Shown: positions 1 to 12,800, counted from the stretch's first letter. The stretch is DNA of 64,000 nucleotides from Mortierella sp. BCC40632 (GCA_011634665.1 WAEK01000009.1:620001-684000), one strand, 5' to 3'. Notes: a model not told the origin generated them from the letters alone. Program-made: numbers and translations.

Positions 1-220
1 GGCGGTAGAGTGAGCGGGGAGCGATAGGTGGGACTGGCGGGAGCCCGACTGGGCAGCTGGTGGCGGAACCGGTGGAGGAGAAGAAGACGAGAGTCCTCAT
101 CGTGGGACAGAGAGAGAGAAGGAGAGTATGAGAGAATGAGAGAATGAAGCACAGCGAGGCAGACGAGCGGCGAAGCCACACATAGAGAGAACGAGAGAGG
201 AGAGAAAGAGAGAAGAGAGA

Positions 221-268
<48 letters not shown>

Positions 269-1854
269 GTGAGTGAGAGAGAGAAAGCAAGTCGAGACGG
301 ACCAGAGACTCTTTTTTCTTTGCATTTTCCCCCCCCCCCATTTGCGCTCATCTCTCTCGCAGCATCTCGCCTCTTTTTTTTCTTTTGTTATTTCCATCCC
401 ATCTCGCATCCCTCCCATCCACTCTCTATCTCCATTCTCCTCTCTCTCTCTCCTTTTGTTCTTTCACATCACACCTCACACCTCCACACGTCTCTCTCTT
501 TTCTCTCCACTCACCCGCTCACACTCTCTCGCACACTTTCCCTTTCTCACCTGCTGTCCCATCTTTCTTTCCAGACGATTGTCCTTCTGAGCGCAGACCC
601 TGTCCCAACCTTTCGATCTCCAGCCATCCCAACCGGGTCCCATCCCTCAGAGCCTGAAAGGGTGAGTGCAGGACCCCATCAGCGCACCTGCCCCAGGGCC
701 CACTTCGGTCTTCGGCAACAGCGGCGCAGGGCTAGGCTCTCAATTCGACCGTCGGACCAACCGAAGCAGCTCGATGGAGAGTCTCTGGACCAGCTGTTCG
801 CTGTTTGTTGTTTTTATTATTTTTATTATTATTTTTTAAAATCATTGGATGGGACATCTCTTTCTTTCTTTCTCTCCTTCTCTCTTTTGCATTGCTCCTG
901 GTCACATGAACCCACCCACAGACCCCACCTGGCTGACCACTGCTGCATCGATCGCGTCTCATCCCCCCGTCTTCTAGCTGGATCTTCCCCACGTCCTAGA
1001 CAACGGTCGCCGACGGCAATCCAGGACACCCGTTGTGGTCTCGCTGAGGACCTCATGGCATTGAACATGGTACTTCAGTCCCTTCTCTTTCGCTTTCTCT
1101 CTTTCTCTCTTTCTCTCACACACACACTTTTATATATGTGTTATATATATATTTATATACTCCATCCTAGAGACAAAGTCAAACTACTAACCGTACTATC
1201 CATGTTCTCTACCCATCCTTCCTCTAATAGAGCGAAAGCTGCGGGTCCCCCTCCGACTTTGAGTCACTCTCCCACTTTGCATATCCGTCGCCGCAACTGG
1301 ATGTATGTTCGCCATGTTTCGTGTGTGCTCCTTCCCCCAACAACTGGGACCTTTCTGAGCACTGTTGGTTTGCATTCGCTCTGGCGATACTTTTGACTCG
1401 AATGTCCTGAGCTGAAGTGTATTTTACCAACTAACACACGACCCATTGGTACCTGTCTAAATTGCTCTATTCTCTGGACTTTGCAACTTTGCAGTTCTCA
1501 TTCCTTGCGTCGCACGATGCCCTCAAAGACCACAATGTAAGCAGAAACCAACCGACCGCTACGCATATTCAGTTTTTTTTCTTCTTTTATTGTTCATTGC
1601 CCCAGGATGCCTACGCCAGACGAGACCCACTCTCGACACCGAACCCAATCACAAACCATAAATCACCCGCACACTCCTTCCCGACCTGACTGACCTTGCT
1701 CTCTCTCTCTCGCGCGCGCGCTCTCTCTCTCTCTCTCTCGCTTTCTTCTACTCTTCTCTTTTCTTGTTTCCACATTCTCCAGGCGCCTGCACTACTCAGC
1801 GTACCACCCATCCCAGAGGGATTACCTTCACTCGGCCTAACTGCAGACACGGAC
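1..1854 (+). promoter_or_regulatory. 5' region and probable 5' UTR of the Myb/C2H2 gene
   Basis: No protein-coding gene is supported here. The stretch is rich in CT and GA runs, including a (GA)n tract near 228-266 and CT tracts near 1080-1120 and 1714-1740. A good 5' splice signal (GTGAGT) lies at about 662-667. A CT-rich acceptor ending CCAG at about 1782 sits just before the coding exon, so one or more 5' UTR introns are likely. Long open frames in this region are low-complexity Ser/Leu or Pro strings that follow the CT repeats and have no recognisable domain. Confidence 0.5.
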
Positions 1855-4800
1855 ATGGATGCCCACCACAGCAGCGCAGCCGACAATGGCCAGATCGAGG
1901 CCTCAGCTTCAACATCTGTCCAGCCACGGAAGCGGGACCGTGGAGAACGAATTGTCTGGACCCCAGAAGAGGACGCATTCCTGATCGCTGCAGTGCAAAA
2001 GTATGGCGATAAAACAGAGAAATGGGCAAAGATCGCCGCCTGTGTACCTGGACGGACCAACAAGAACTGCCGGAAGCGCTGGTTCCACTCATTGGACCCC
2101 AGTCTTAAGAAGGGTGCATGGACAGAGGAAGAAGACCATCTCCTTCGGACAGGAGTCGAAAAATTCAAAGGCCAATGGAGCAAGATCGCTGAGCGTATCC
2201 AGGGACGCACGGATGATCAATGCGCAAAGCGCTGGCGGGAGAGTCTGGATCCGGAAATAGATCGCGCAGCATGGACACCCGAGGACGACGCCTTGCTTCT
2301 ACAAAAGTTTGAAGAGTATGGGAGCCAATGGCAAAAGATCGCCCTTTCTTTCCCAGGACGGCCTGGCCTGCACTGTCGAAACCGGTGGCGCAAGCTCCAG
2401 CGAAGCCTGAACCATCTCCAAAGAGGTAGTAAGCGGCGGCGTAACCTCATGGACGAAAGATCTTCAGGTTCAGGAAACCTTGATCAGACAGACGGCCTCT
2501 TGGACTCGAGGACAAGCCTACTCTCTTTCTCAGGGAGAGACAAACTCACATCTGCAGACGATGCCTTGTTCCTGTCTGAAAACTTCTTGGACGACGAATT
2601 CTCGGGAATCGAAGATGGTGACGACTTATCGAGGGACAAGGACGACCGGGACGGAGGGCTTGGACATAGTGTCGAGGAGGAGAAGCCATATGGCTGTGCG
2701 GCACCAGACTGCTCGTTTGTGAGCTCATCCCCGTCTCTTCTCTTTTACCACTTTAAAGCCTCCCATCCAGGTGCTACGATCGAGAAGCCCTTCAAATGCA
2801 CTATGCCCGGCTGCCAGGACCGCAAGCGGTACAAAAACATCAACGGACTCCAGTACCACGTCACTCATGCCAAGAATACTCCTGGGCACTCTGGTCACGG
2901 CGGTGGGTTACTTCCAGAGAACTTGTCAGATATTATTCCAAGACAAGCACTAAGGGCCACCAAATCCCCTGTGGTGGCAGCATTGTCAGGGATACAGTCC
3001 TCACCGACACCTCCTCCGCCATCCTCCTCCGCCAGCCCTCCTCATTCGATGTCTGGGCCGTTTGTTGACCTCAACAGCCCTGCACTTGCTGGGCCAACCA
3101 TCTCGACTGAGGCTCAATCCCAGCTGCATTCAACCATCTCTCAGTCCCTGATCTCGCGGCCTGCATTCAACATCCCACATACCCCGGATACAATAGATAC
3201 CACATCCATCGTCTCACCTATGCCACTAGATCTCCCACTGCAACCACATCAACTCCCGCCATTTATCTGTCCCGAACTAGGGTGCGGACAAATCTTTCAT
3301 CTGATCAGTAGTCTCAACGCACATATGGCCAACAACCACGGACATAAATCCATGACCATGAAGAGCACCGATGTGGATACCCTGGTGTCTGACTTGCCAG
3401 ACTCGATTGCCATCCCAGAGCATGACTTTGATGACATGGATATGGACTTGGACATGGATATGGCGTACCTGGCCTCAGAGAGCGCTTCGCCCATGGAGCA
3501 TGCCAATATCCTTTTAATGGAGGACCCAGAGCTTCAATCTCAGCTAGATCGGCTTGCTAACGAACATGCTGCACTCAGCCTTGACCCTCACCCTGGTGGT
3601 TTGGGTGGCCATGGCGGAGATCATGGTCTTGGTCATAGTAGTGGTGGCAGCAGTAGCAGCGACAACAGTTTCGGTATGAGACGACTGGGTAGCTCAAAGA
3701 CGTTTGGGATGCTCTCAATGAACGATCTATTGCTTGCAAATGCGTTTGCCAACTCGATGTCGAACCGGATCCATTTTGGGACACATATCAATGTCCGAGC
3801 GGATGAACCCAATGCAACACTCCCAGTCACACCTGTCGCTTCTGCTAATGTCAGTCCGAAATTACAAGCAATTCATATTCCGAACGCACCAGTGTCTACT
3901 GCAGCTGTAACTGCAATCGGCATGCCTGCCCCTACTCCTGTTCCTGCGCATATTCCTGTGCATATTCCTTCGTCCGTTCCTGTGCCTGTACCTGTGTCTG
4001 CACCTGTGCCTGTACCTGTGCCTGTTCCTGCGCCTACGCTTGCACCTGCCCTTACGCCCGTTCATGCGTCTGTGACCCTTGCGCCAGAGTCACCCGTAAC
4101 ACCTCCTGTGATCCCTTTGGCGCCAGTTCCTAGCAAGTCCTTGCCGACTAAAAAGTTTCCATGCGCAGTTCAGACCTGTTCTCGGTCCTATGCGAGCAAT
4201 GCAGCAATGAGAGCACACCTGAGACATGACCACCCAGACTTTCTTACAGCCACTGTTCGGTCTTCTAGTACAAGTCCTAGCATTGGCGGCGTCACTAACA
4301 ACAACAGCCATAGTGTCATTTTCTCGCCAGCTAACACTGGACCAGGTCTGATCAACAGTTCTACGGCGGTCACATTATTCAACGGCACGGCAGCGCCAGT
4401 TGCTGGGAACAATCTATTAGTCCCAGCGGCTCTAGCAACACAGCCAAGGCCCCTCATGGCAGCACCCACGACCATGACACTCTCCTTGTCGATGCCGAAT
4501 CTTCTCTCTTCAGCCATGGCACCTGCAGGGAGGAACGTGATGACACCTTTTGCTCCTGCAGTAACAACACCACCCCTACCTTTCCATGGATCGACGCCCA
4601 ACTCTATGAATCTAGGCATCACTCCGATGCATGTAACTCCGACCCCAGAGCCGATCCCCATTGCATTAGTCTCGCCTTCAGGGAAAACGCCAGCCCAAGC
4701 TCAGAACAAGGCCAAATCGAACAAAAAGGCAGTTGTTGCGGTTGATGATCCTTCCAACAAACCGTATCGGTGTCTGGTGCCAGGGTGTGGAAAGGGTTAT

Positions 4801-4878
4801 ACAAATATCACAGGACTCAAGAATCACCTCTTGCAGGCACATGGATCGACCCCCACCAAGAGCACTCGTGTGGATTAG
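1855..4878 (+). CDS. R1R2R3 Myb protein with five C2H2 zinc fingers
   Basis: A single open exon encodes about 1007 residues, starting at the first in-frame ATG after a CT-rich acceptor. Three Myb/SANT repeats occupy about residues 33-81, 86-132 and 138-180. Each has regularly spaced tryptophans and ends in a motif such as CRKRW, CAKRW or CRNRW. Five C2H2 fingers follow near residues 279, 312, 468, 767 and 970, each opening C-x4-C (for example CPELGC and CLVPGC). Between them are Ser/Pro-rich linkers, an acidic Asp/Met stretch near residue 525 and a Pro-Val run near residue 700-740. It is probably a nuclear sequence-specific transcription factor. The Myb part resembles BAS1/c-Myb-like three-repeat proteins. 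No target can be named. The domains are clear; combining a full three-repeat Myb block with C2H2 fingers is unusual. Confidence 0.9.
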   Translation: MDAHHSSAADNGQIEASASTSVQPRKRDRGERIVWTPEEDAFLIAAVQKYGDKTEKWAKIAACVPGRTNKNCRKRWFHSLDPSLKKGAWTEEEDHLLRTGVEKFKGQWSKIAERIQGRTDDQCAKRWRESLDPEIDRAAWTPEDDALLLQKFEEYGSQWQKIALSFPGRPGLHCRNRWRKLQRSLNHLQRGSKRRRNLMDERSSGSGNLDQTDGLLDSRTSLLSFSGRDKLTSADDALFLSENFLDDEFSGIEDGDDLSRDKDDRDGGLGHSVEEEKPYGCAAPDCSFVSSSPSLLFYHFKASHPGATIEKPFKCTMPGCQDRKRYKNINGLQYHVTHAKNTPGHSGHGGGLLPENLSDIIPRQALRATKSPVVAALSGIQSSPTPPPPSSSASPPHSMSGPFVDLNSPALAGPTISTEAQSQLHSTISQSLISRPAFNIPHTPDTIDTTSIVSPMPLDLPLQPHQLPPFICPELGCGQIFHLISSLNAHMANNHGHKSMTMKSTDVDTLVSDLPDSIAIPEHDFDDMDMDLDMDMAYLASESASPMEHANILLMEDPELQSQLDRLANEHAALSLDPHPGGLGGHGGDHGLGHSSGGSSSSDNSFGMRRLGSSKTFGMLSMNDLLLANAFANSMSNRIHFGTHINVRADEPNATLPVTPVASANVSPKLQAIHIPNAPVSTAAVTAIGMPAPTPVPAHIPVHIPSSVPVPVPVSAPVPVPVPVPAPTLAPALTPVHASVTLAPESPVTPPVIPLAPVPSKSLPTKKFPCAVQTCSRSYASNAAMRAHLRHDHPDFLTATVRSSSTSPSIGGVTNNNSHSVIFSPANTGPGLINSSTAVTLFNGTAAPVAGNNLLVPAALATQPRPLMAAPTTMTLSLSMPNLLSSAMAPAGRNVMTPFAPAVTTPPLPFHGSTPNSMNLGITPMHVTPTPEPIPIALVSPSGKTPAQAQNKAKSNKKAVVAVDDPSNKPYRCLVPGCGKGYTNITGLKNHLLQAHGSTPTKSTRVD

Positions 4879-5683
4879 CCAGACAAATGGGAAGGGGAGG
4901 AGAGGGGGTAGAGGAGATGTTTGGTCACCAATAACGAGCTGGATGATTTGACGAATGAACCATAGTGCCTTCCTTTCCTTTTTTCTTTTTTTCTTTTTTT
5001 ATATCCTCCTTGACAATCTCCTAGTCTTTTTTTTTTTTCTCTTTCAGGATTCCTTCATGATGTAGTTTCGTCGATCGATATCAAGACTTAGCTTCTTTTT
5101 CTCCTCTTCTCTCTCCTCCTCTTTTCACCTATTCTTACCTTTTTCCCCCCTCTTATCAATCTAAACCCTTTTTTATTTTTTTCTTTCTTTTTCTTGACCT
5201 CAACCCCCTCCTCCTTTTTTCTTTTTTTTTTTTTTTTTTTTTTTTTTTTCTTTTTTTTTTTTTTCTTTTTTTCTTTCTTTCTTTTCTTTCTTTTCTTTCT
5301 TTTCTGCTTCTGTAATTCCTAGTTTCCCTCCGTTCATTTCTTTCACTCTCTCTCTCTCTTTCTCCCTCTTTTTCAATATCTCTTGGCGATTAGGCGACCA
5401 ATTCAGGCGGATCAAATTCTCAAACGGAGTTGTGACTGGGGATTCTTGAGTAGGGCAAAAAGAGAGGTGAGAGAGTGAGAAAGAGAGAGAGAGAGAGAGA
5501 GAGAGAACAGGGAGAAAATGCAGGCATTCCCTCCCTTTTTTTTTTATTTTCTTTTGTCATTCTCGCTAATTCCTCAAGGATCCCTTCTTACTTCTGCTCG
5601 GATCCTCTTGCTTCTGCTCTCCTTCTTTTCATTCATCTCTGAGGCCACCACGGGGAGGAAGGGGTTCATTTTACATCATTTCC
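4879..5683. other. Intergenic, T-rich
   Basis: This gap lies between the Myb gene and ORC4. It contains long T runs (about 5215-5275), CT-rich stretches and a GA tract near 5490-5507. It should include the 3' UTR of the upstream gene and the promoter/5' UTR of ORC4. No gene is seen. Confidence 0.6.
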
Positions 5684-6887
5684 ATGAATATGGATCATTA
5701 TGTCGATCTGACCAGAGACGCCATTATGGCTCGTCTCAACGAACGGTCCTTGCCCACAGCACTTGTAGGACTGGAAGAGCAGTACAAGTAGGGAAACCTA
5801 TAATCTTCCTTTTTCTTTTTTAATTCCTTGCTTCAACTCTCTTGACTCTCTTGGGAGAAAAAAAGTCTTTCCAGTGGATACTTTCTTTTTCTCTCTCTTT
5901 GTCGACGCGATTTTTGAGGCTGATCTATCGGATGGCGCTATAAATCTCTCTCTCTCTTTCTCTTGTACTTCACTTTCTTCTTCTGTGGGAATGTAAGCTA
6001 GAAAAGTGCTTGGTTTGATGCGGAGAACCATTGAAATGGGTGAGAGCAACTCGTGCTTGATTCTGGGTCCGAGAGGCACTGGAAAGACAATGGTTCGTAA
6101 CCGCTCTTCGTATTCTATTGGATAACCGGAAAAGAAAGAAAGAAAAGAAAGAAAGAAATACTGCGGATCAAAATACTCGTGTTTAGAGAAGATGAAGAAA
6201 CCTTTGAAAATAACAATAACATTAACAACCTTTCCCTTTCTCACTTCCTCCTTCTCTCCTTCTTCTATTTCTTGGGGGGTGGACTGAACTACTAGCTAGT
6301 ACGCCAGGCACTTTTGGAGTTGGAGACTCGGTTTCAACGGATATCAGCCCAAGATGCGATTATGGAGACAGAACCCGAGACTGGATCGGGGACCACTCAG
6401 ATTAAACGCGACTTTATGGTGATTCAACTCAACGGTCTAGTTCAGACGGACGATCGCATGGCCTTGAAAGAGATTATGCGACAACTCTCTCGCGAAGGCG
6501 AATCAGAACTTTATGAAGCCAATGTAAAGCAAGAAAAATGAAAGGAAAAAGAGAGGGGGAAAAAAAATAGCAAATAGGATTCGTGATCTGAAGTGAGGAG
6601 CAAAAATCCAAGAATCCATTTCCCTCTAATATGTATTTATTTACCTCTCCTCTTGTTCTTCTTCTACTAATATTTAGACCACGTTCTCAGACTCGCTACC
6701 GTCGCTTTTAAGTTTTCTTAAATCAGGAACTCGAGCGCAACTACCGATTCTCTTTATCTTGGATGAGTTTGATCTCTTTGCACAGCACACCAAACAATCT
6801 TTGCTCTACAACTTGTTTGATATCGCCCAGAGTGCTGAATGGCCTATCGCCGTCATTGGCCTTACTTGTCGCTTGGTAAGTTGCTTT

Positions 6888-6957
<70 letters not shown>

Positions 6958-8395
6958 AGGAAATGTTGAAATCTAGATCCGATTCAAAACAAAAACAAAA
7001 ACAAAAAAAGTATGTGTGCGTGGAAAGAGATGGACAATTAATACCCTTCCTCTCCAAAATCATAAAAAGGATGCACTTGAATTGCTTGAAAAACGTGTCA
7101 AATCTCGGTTCTCGCATCGACATTATTATACGTTTCCACCGACAGGGTTTCATGATTTCAGAGAGATTTGTCAAAACACATTGATGCTCTCAGAAGCAGA
7201 TCTTCAAGAACCAGGACAGGAGACCGTCGTCAGCATGGAATCGATCTATAAGGAGCAATTTATTGAAGATTTCAATCACCGAGTCCGGGTAAGTCTTTTC
7301 TCTCTCTTTCTCGCTCACTCGCTTTTGATCCTCAGGGAGGGGGGGTCATTGCTTGCTATTTTGGTGAAGAGGAAGGAGATGGGAAACCAAGTACTCGGGG
7401 GGGTTGCTCATGTTCCGAATCTGACAACCCTTTTTTTTTTTTTCTAAAAAAAAAAAAAATTAGAGCTTTTGACGATGCAGGCTTCTCCAAGGGCTTGCAG
7501 AGGATTTTTGATTTGATGAAGGATGTCCGAGCCTTTTACCGTCTTTGTGTATGCATTTTTTTTCTTTTGACTGGTGATTACAAGTTGTAGCTCGGTCTGA
7601 GATTTACATGAATCCATTTGTTCAAGCTCTAAAAAAGGTATTTATTTTTTTTTTTTTTTTTTGCTCAGCTAACCGCCTTTTTTTTTTCTCTCTCACACAC
7701 ACACTTTTTAAAAAAAAAAAAAAAAAAAAAAAATTACGTCAATAGTTTGGCCCTGTTTGTGAACTCTCTAAAGAGATGCCATTCTTACAACCCAAACAGT
7801 TTTATGATTCTGGAATGCAACAACGGGTTGACCACAAGACTGAACTTCTCAAGGGCATTTCCTTGCTCGAATTATCCTTGTTGATTGCGATCAAACATTT
7901 GGTGGAACGTGATATTATTACGTTTAATTTTGAAATGGTCTATGATGAGTACAAAGAGTTTATGGACATGGCTGTGGTTCGTGGACCAACTTCGTCCTTG
8001 GGAATCAGCAGTGGAGGGGCTATTACTACTTCCGAGTCCGTGTCCCTAAGACTGTACAAGAAGGCGGTCGCTCTCAAGGTTTGTATTTGATCTGCTCTCT
8101 CTCTCTCTCTCTCTCTCTCTTTCTACTGAAGATAAAAAATGTTTGAGAAATGATTTCTTATACTTTCTAATCTCTCTTGCTCCTTTGGGGGTTTATTTTG
8201 GTCCGCTCTACCGGCTAGGCATTTGAACACCTGGTGGAGGCCGAGTTACTGAGAGCGGTCGAGAGCATTGGGAGAGGGCCAAAAGAACATCGGATGATGC
8301 GTGTCATGCTAGACTCTAGTCAAATCGCCGATGTAGTGCTTAAGCATCGCGACTGCCCAACCATTGTTGCTCGATGGGCTGTCCGTCCACAATAA
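5684..8395 (+). CDS. ORC4: Origin recognition complex subunit 4 (ORC4)
   Basis: This AAA+ subunit of the origin recognition complex binds replication origins and helps load MCM in the nucleus. Proposed exons are 5684-5787, 6002-6096, 6300-6523, 6678-6875, 7070-7288, about 7465-7546, 7591-7637, 7746-8078 and 8219-8395, giving about 490 residues. Walker A (GPRGTGKT) is at residues 57-64, preceded by the typical GESNS. Walker B (LFILDEFD) ends near residue 173. The C-terminal winged-helix part carries ORC4-like strings such as [10 protein letters not shown] and [12 protein letters not shown] second ATG six bases after the first could also be the start. Intron 4 holds a (GA)n tract. The exon 5/6 junction does not close in frame with the obvious TTAG acceptor: the conserved frame starts one base later. 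A downstream acceptor at 7490-7491 would restore the frame but shorten the protein. Confidence 0.92.
6889..6953 (+). repeat. (GA)n microsatellite in ORC4 intron 4
   Basis: About 65 bases of nearly perfect GA dinucleotide lie within the intron between 6876 and 7069. It is the purine complement of the CT tracts found before many acceptors in this window, but here it follows the donor site. Confidence 0.9.
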
Positions 8396-8563
8396 AAAAG
8401 AAAGAAAAAGCAAAGAAAAGAATAGGAAAAGAAAATGATCGAAAAGGGTTATTCGTTTTTCTTACTCTGACTCGATAACAGCGAGTAGGGTGCTGATTAA
8501 GAGCGACAATTTTCTCTTTTCTATTCCTCACCTTCCTTCCCCCCTCCCCTCTTCACCCTTTTC

Positions 8564-8612
<49 letters not shown>

Positions 8613-9266
8613 CCATCAAACCTTTCCCCTGCTTCCCTCTAACTCCATCCATACACACTGTTTTTTGTTTTAGTAGTGCCTGGACCAACACATATGCGCC
8701 ACTAAACAGTCTAACTTGGAAGGTACCCTCCTCTGTTTCCGTCTCCTTTCTCTCTCTCTCTCTCTCAAAAAAAAAAGACCTTCTTTCTCAAGGGCCCTTT
8801 CATCTCTCAACTGCCGTGTCATACAAATTTCAAAAGACGGCCACCTACATTTCCTTTCTTTGAAAGAAAGTCTTGACAAGTGTGGGCAAAACGTGCACGC
8901 ATACATGCACACACACACACACACAAAAAAAAAAAAAAAAGAGAGTCGTATTCATTAAACTACATTTCATCAACTATCTCTCAAAGAAAAGAAAAGAAAA
9001 ATAAAAAATAAAAAAAGGGAAAGAGGAGGAAGGAGGGTAGGAAGGAAAAATAAAAATAAGATAAAATAAAAACAAGGCAGATGAGGAGGAAATCCGCTTT
9101 CAAAAGTGCTACAAAATGACCCTTTCTCCTTCGCCACAACCAGTATTTCAAGGGGGAGGGGAGAGGGGGACCATCAAGAATGCCTTCCCCCCCCCCCCTT
9201 TTCCCCCTCTTCTATCCTCCTTCTTTTCTTTGTCCTTTTTTCATTTCTTCTTTTTTTTTTTTTCTT
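8396..9266. other. Convergent intergenic region between ORC4 and the RSC-like gene
   Basis: No gene is seen. The stretch holds a CT microsatellite (about 8573-8609), short CA and A runs near 8910-8940, A-rich DNA near 8985-9075 and T-rich DNA near 9235-9265. It is the shared 3' side of two genes that converge here. Confidence 0.6.
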
Positions 9267-9789
9267 TTACCCCTGTATTGCGGTCGATAGGGTGGGCTGG
9301 GTTTCCTCCGCAGCGATTTTGGACGAGACCATGGTCAGATCCTTTGTCAAGGATGAAGAACCACTCATGCCAATCCCTATGCCATTTCCAGCACTCACAC
9401 CATTGCTATTCTGATGTCCTTCATTTGAGTTTATCGCTGCCGTCGCCGTTATGGTTGTTGTTGTCGACGTTGTTGTCGTCGTCGTGGTTGTTGTTGTCAT
9501 TGTCATCGTCGAGTCAGATCCCATCGTGTCCACCGAGTTACTTGTGCTCGTGGGAGTACTGTCGCTCTTTGTATGCAAGAGTTTTTGTCGTTTGGCAAGA
9601 TACTCGACCGAATGATGAGGTCTAGGCAAAGGAATCACGTCCAGCGGAGGAGCTGCAAACCAAAGCACCTGCTTCTTATCATTATGAGCAAACAACTCCA
9701 CTGTTTAACAGAACAAACAAGAATAAAGAGAAAAAAAAATCAGTCCATAATCTCTACACCTGCCACAAAATAACAACAACAACAGTAGC

Positions 9790-9834
<45 letters not shown>

Positions 9835-12800
9835 TGTATGCAAGAAATATCCTACCAGTCTTTGGATTGATTGCTGCAGACATGCCATCCTTGATCGCAG
9901 GCGAAAGTCGACCATGTTCCGCACTGTTAATGCCCGACAGCCCAAGACCCGGTGCTGATCCAGTCACGGGACCCTCCAACGGTGTAAACACCCCTGTGGC
10001 TCCTCCAACTCCTCCTGTCGTCGTAGTATGAGGCGAACCATTCGACAGGGTGCGTGCATGCGCTTGATAAGGGCTCTGAGAAACACTTGCTGTTGGAGGT
10101 CCCGAAGGTACTCCTCCTGCGGGTCCAGATGGGGATGCAGCCGAAGGAACAGCGGCGACAGGTTTGGGGAATTGTTGAGGGGACGAAATGGGCTGTTGGG
10201 GTGACTGCATTTGTCGAACATGAGGAGATTGTGGAGTCGATTGAGGCTGTGAAGACGATTGAGGTGGGGTTTGTTGGAGTGGAGGTGAAGGAACTGCAGC
10301 TGGCTGTTGTTGGAGATGATGGGGTTGGGTCACCGGCTTGGTCGGTTGCTGCTGTTGTTGTTGAAGAACCATATGTTGTGCTTGTGCACCAGCGACCTGA
10401 GCCTGGGCCATCTGCTGCTGTGCTGGCTGCTGTGGTTGCTGCTGCTGCTGCTGCTGCTGTGGTTGTGGCTGTTGTGGCTGTGGCTGTTGTGGCTGTGGAG
10501 GTTGTTGTGGCAAATGGGCCGCCTGGTTATACTGTTGAGGGATCATCTGAGGCTGCTGTTGTTGTGGCTGCTGCTGCGGTGGTTGCTGCGGTGGTTGCTG
10601 TGGTGGTTGTTGCTGTGGCGGCGTTGGCTGCTGTGGTTGCTGCTGCTGTTGCTGCTGTTGCTGTTGTTGCTGTTGTTGTTGTTGCTGCTGCTGCATAGCG
10701 TACTGTTGCTGTGGGTTAAGAGCTCCCGAGAATTGTGCCTGTTGCTGTGGATAACCCTGTGGTGGAACCATTCCCTGAGGGTTGAATTGCTGACCAAACT
10801 GTTGATTTGGCTGAGATACACCAGGCTGCTGTGGGTACCCTGCATGAGGCTGATGCGTTGGTTGCTGGGGCGGGAAGGGCTGGGTGCCGTAGGGCTGGCC
10901 ATAAGGCGTATTAGGTGGATACACCTGTGGACGAGGCTGCCCAGGTTGAAGTGGTTGACTGTATTGCTGTGCCGCCTGATATTGCATTCGCTGCTGTTGC
11001 TGCATGTGGTGCATCATCTGGGGCTGCGGCTGTTGCTGATACGGAGCATTTGGAGGCATGATCGGCATACCAGGTCGCGTTGCCACATACTGTGTAACAG
11101 GGTTGTAAGGGTTGTACGGTTGCTGTGGATAAGCACCTGGCGACCCCATCATCTGAGGATGCGTTCCTGGCTGCTGTGCAAGTCCAGGAGGAGTAGTATT
11201 GGAAGATGGCTGAGGGACTTTCCGTGGGCGTCCCCGTTTCATAATAGGCGGCGAAGCAATATGTTGAATAATAGCATGCTCCTCTGCAACGTGTCGCTGA
11301 AGCGCCATCTGATTGGGGAAGACACTGTCAAAAGAGGGGGGGGGGGTTAAGAAAGCGAGGGATGATTGAGTATAAAAGAATTTACAAAACTAGTCTCCAG
11401 AGTTATCAACTTTTGTAAAAGTACTTACGCAGAACATTGCTTGCCCGTGCCCAAATTAGAGTAGTTACAACGCACATGGTGCTGGGACGAGTTCGATGTC
11501 TCTCCATAAGAGTAGGCTTTCATGTTACTGGACTGAGGTGATCCAGTAGGAAGAGGGCGTTTGTTGCCAAGAGAAGTATTGTTGGATTTGGCCGCTACAA
11601 CAGTCGCGCTATCCTGGGGCGTGCTAGAGCGGGAAGCCGAGTCTGATGCTGTATCCTGCTTTCCGGCCTTGTCTACCATGGAAGCACTTGGGAGCTTCTT
11701 GATGACGAGTGGCTCGGGGTAAAGCTTGAATTTCATGTCGCTTGGCTTTACACCAGAAGGAAGACAACTTGCCCAATTCTTGATCTTTGTCACAGTCTTG
11801 GAGCTCTCACTGTATCGTTGCTCGCAGACATAGACACTTTGGCCTTGCTTCCACTCGGCGGGTTTGCCTCGAATATAATCCCTTGTATACAATACATAGC
11901 ACTTTTCAAGAATCTCCTCGATGAGATGCTCATGCGCTCCTGAAGCCTTGACGACCTCGGAAGGATAAAAGCGACTCGTGTATGGATACACAATTTGCTC
12001 CGGCCGCAAGAACCAGGTGACATCAAGTCCTTTTTCACCACTTGGGATGATGTGGACAAAATTGAAAGAGAGAGAGATACTAACGTTAGTTATTTGTAAT
12101 CACTAGAAAAAGGAATGATACTGGAGACCCAAAAGTCCTTCGACTCTTCTTACTTTTCATCTTCCCAGAAAGTATGGATCATTGCAATGATTGGCCTGGA
12201 TGGGTCGTTATCGTTTCTAAGATGTGCAAAATCACCTTGAAAAAAGGACCATGAACTTGAGCGTTAGAGATCGTCCAAGCACCAACAAGGCAAGACCCAA
12301 ATCCTGTCCTAAACTTACCAACGCTATACAAAACGCCATTGTACTCCATTTGAGGCATATCCTTTACATGCTTCCGTGCATGCTTCGTCTTGACAATGTC
12401 CTTAGGCTCCTTTCCAATCTCTTTCCAGAATAATTGCTAAAAGGAAAATAAAAAAAAATGAACGAGTATTAAGCGCAATGGTCTACCATAGACGATAGAC
12501 ATTTGCTCCTGTAGTTCGTTCAATCGCACCTGTAAATCATCTGCGTCCAGATATACGTCCGATCCCTCGGCATTGTATTGCCTTGCATTCTCGAACATTA
12601 GATCGAAATCCTCCTCAAATGACTCCAGCGTCTTGTAAGCTCCACTTATGATCTTTTTCTTGATACCATCTAGAGCAATCGGTTGGGTAATCTATCCAAA
12701 TCGTATTCCAGCAAAGATAGAACACTTGTTAAAACTGGAAATTTGAACCAATACCAGTTGAAATGATTCATCACCTACGGCTACTCTAGTTCAACCTACC

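Noticed and set aside
269..1396. Open frame of 375 codons with Ser/Leu/Phe-rich translation
   Set aside because: Composition follows CT and T runs, there is no domain, and splice-like sites within it suggest 5' UTR of the Myb gene.
10054..11350. Long open frames antisense to the RSC-like gene, Leu/Val-rich
   Set aside because: They mirror the CAG/CAA polyglutamine codons of the opposite strand.
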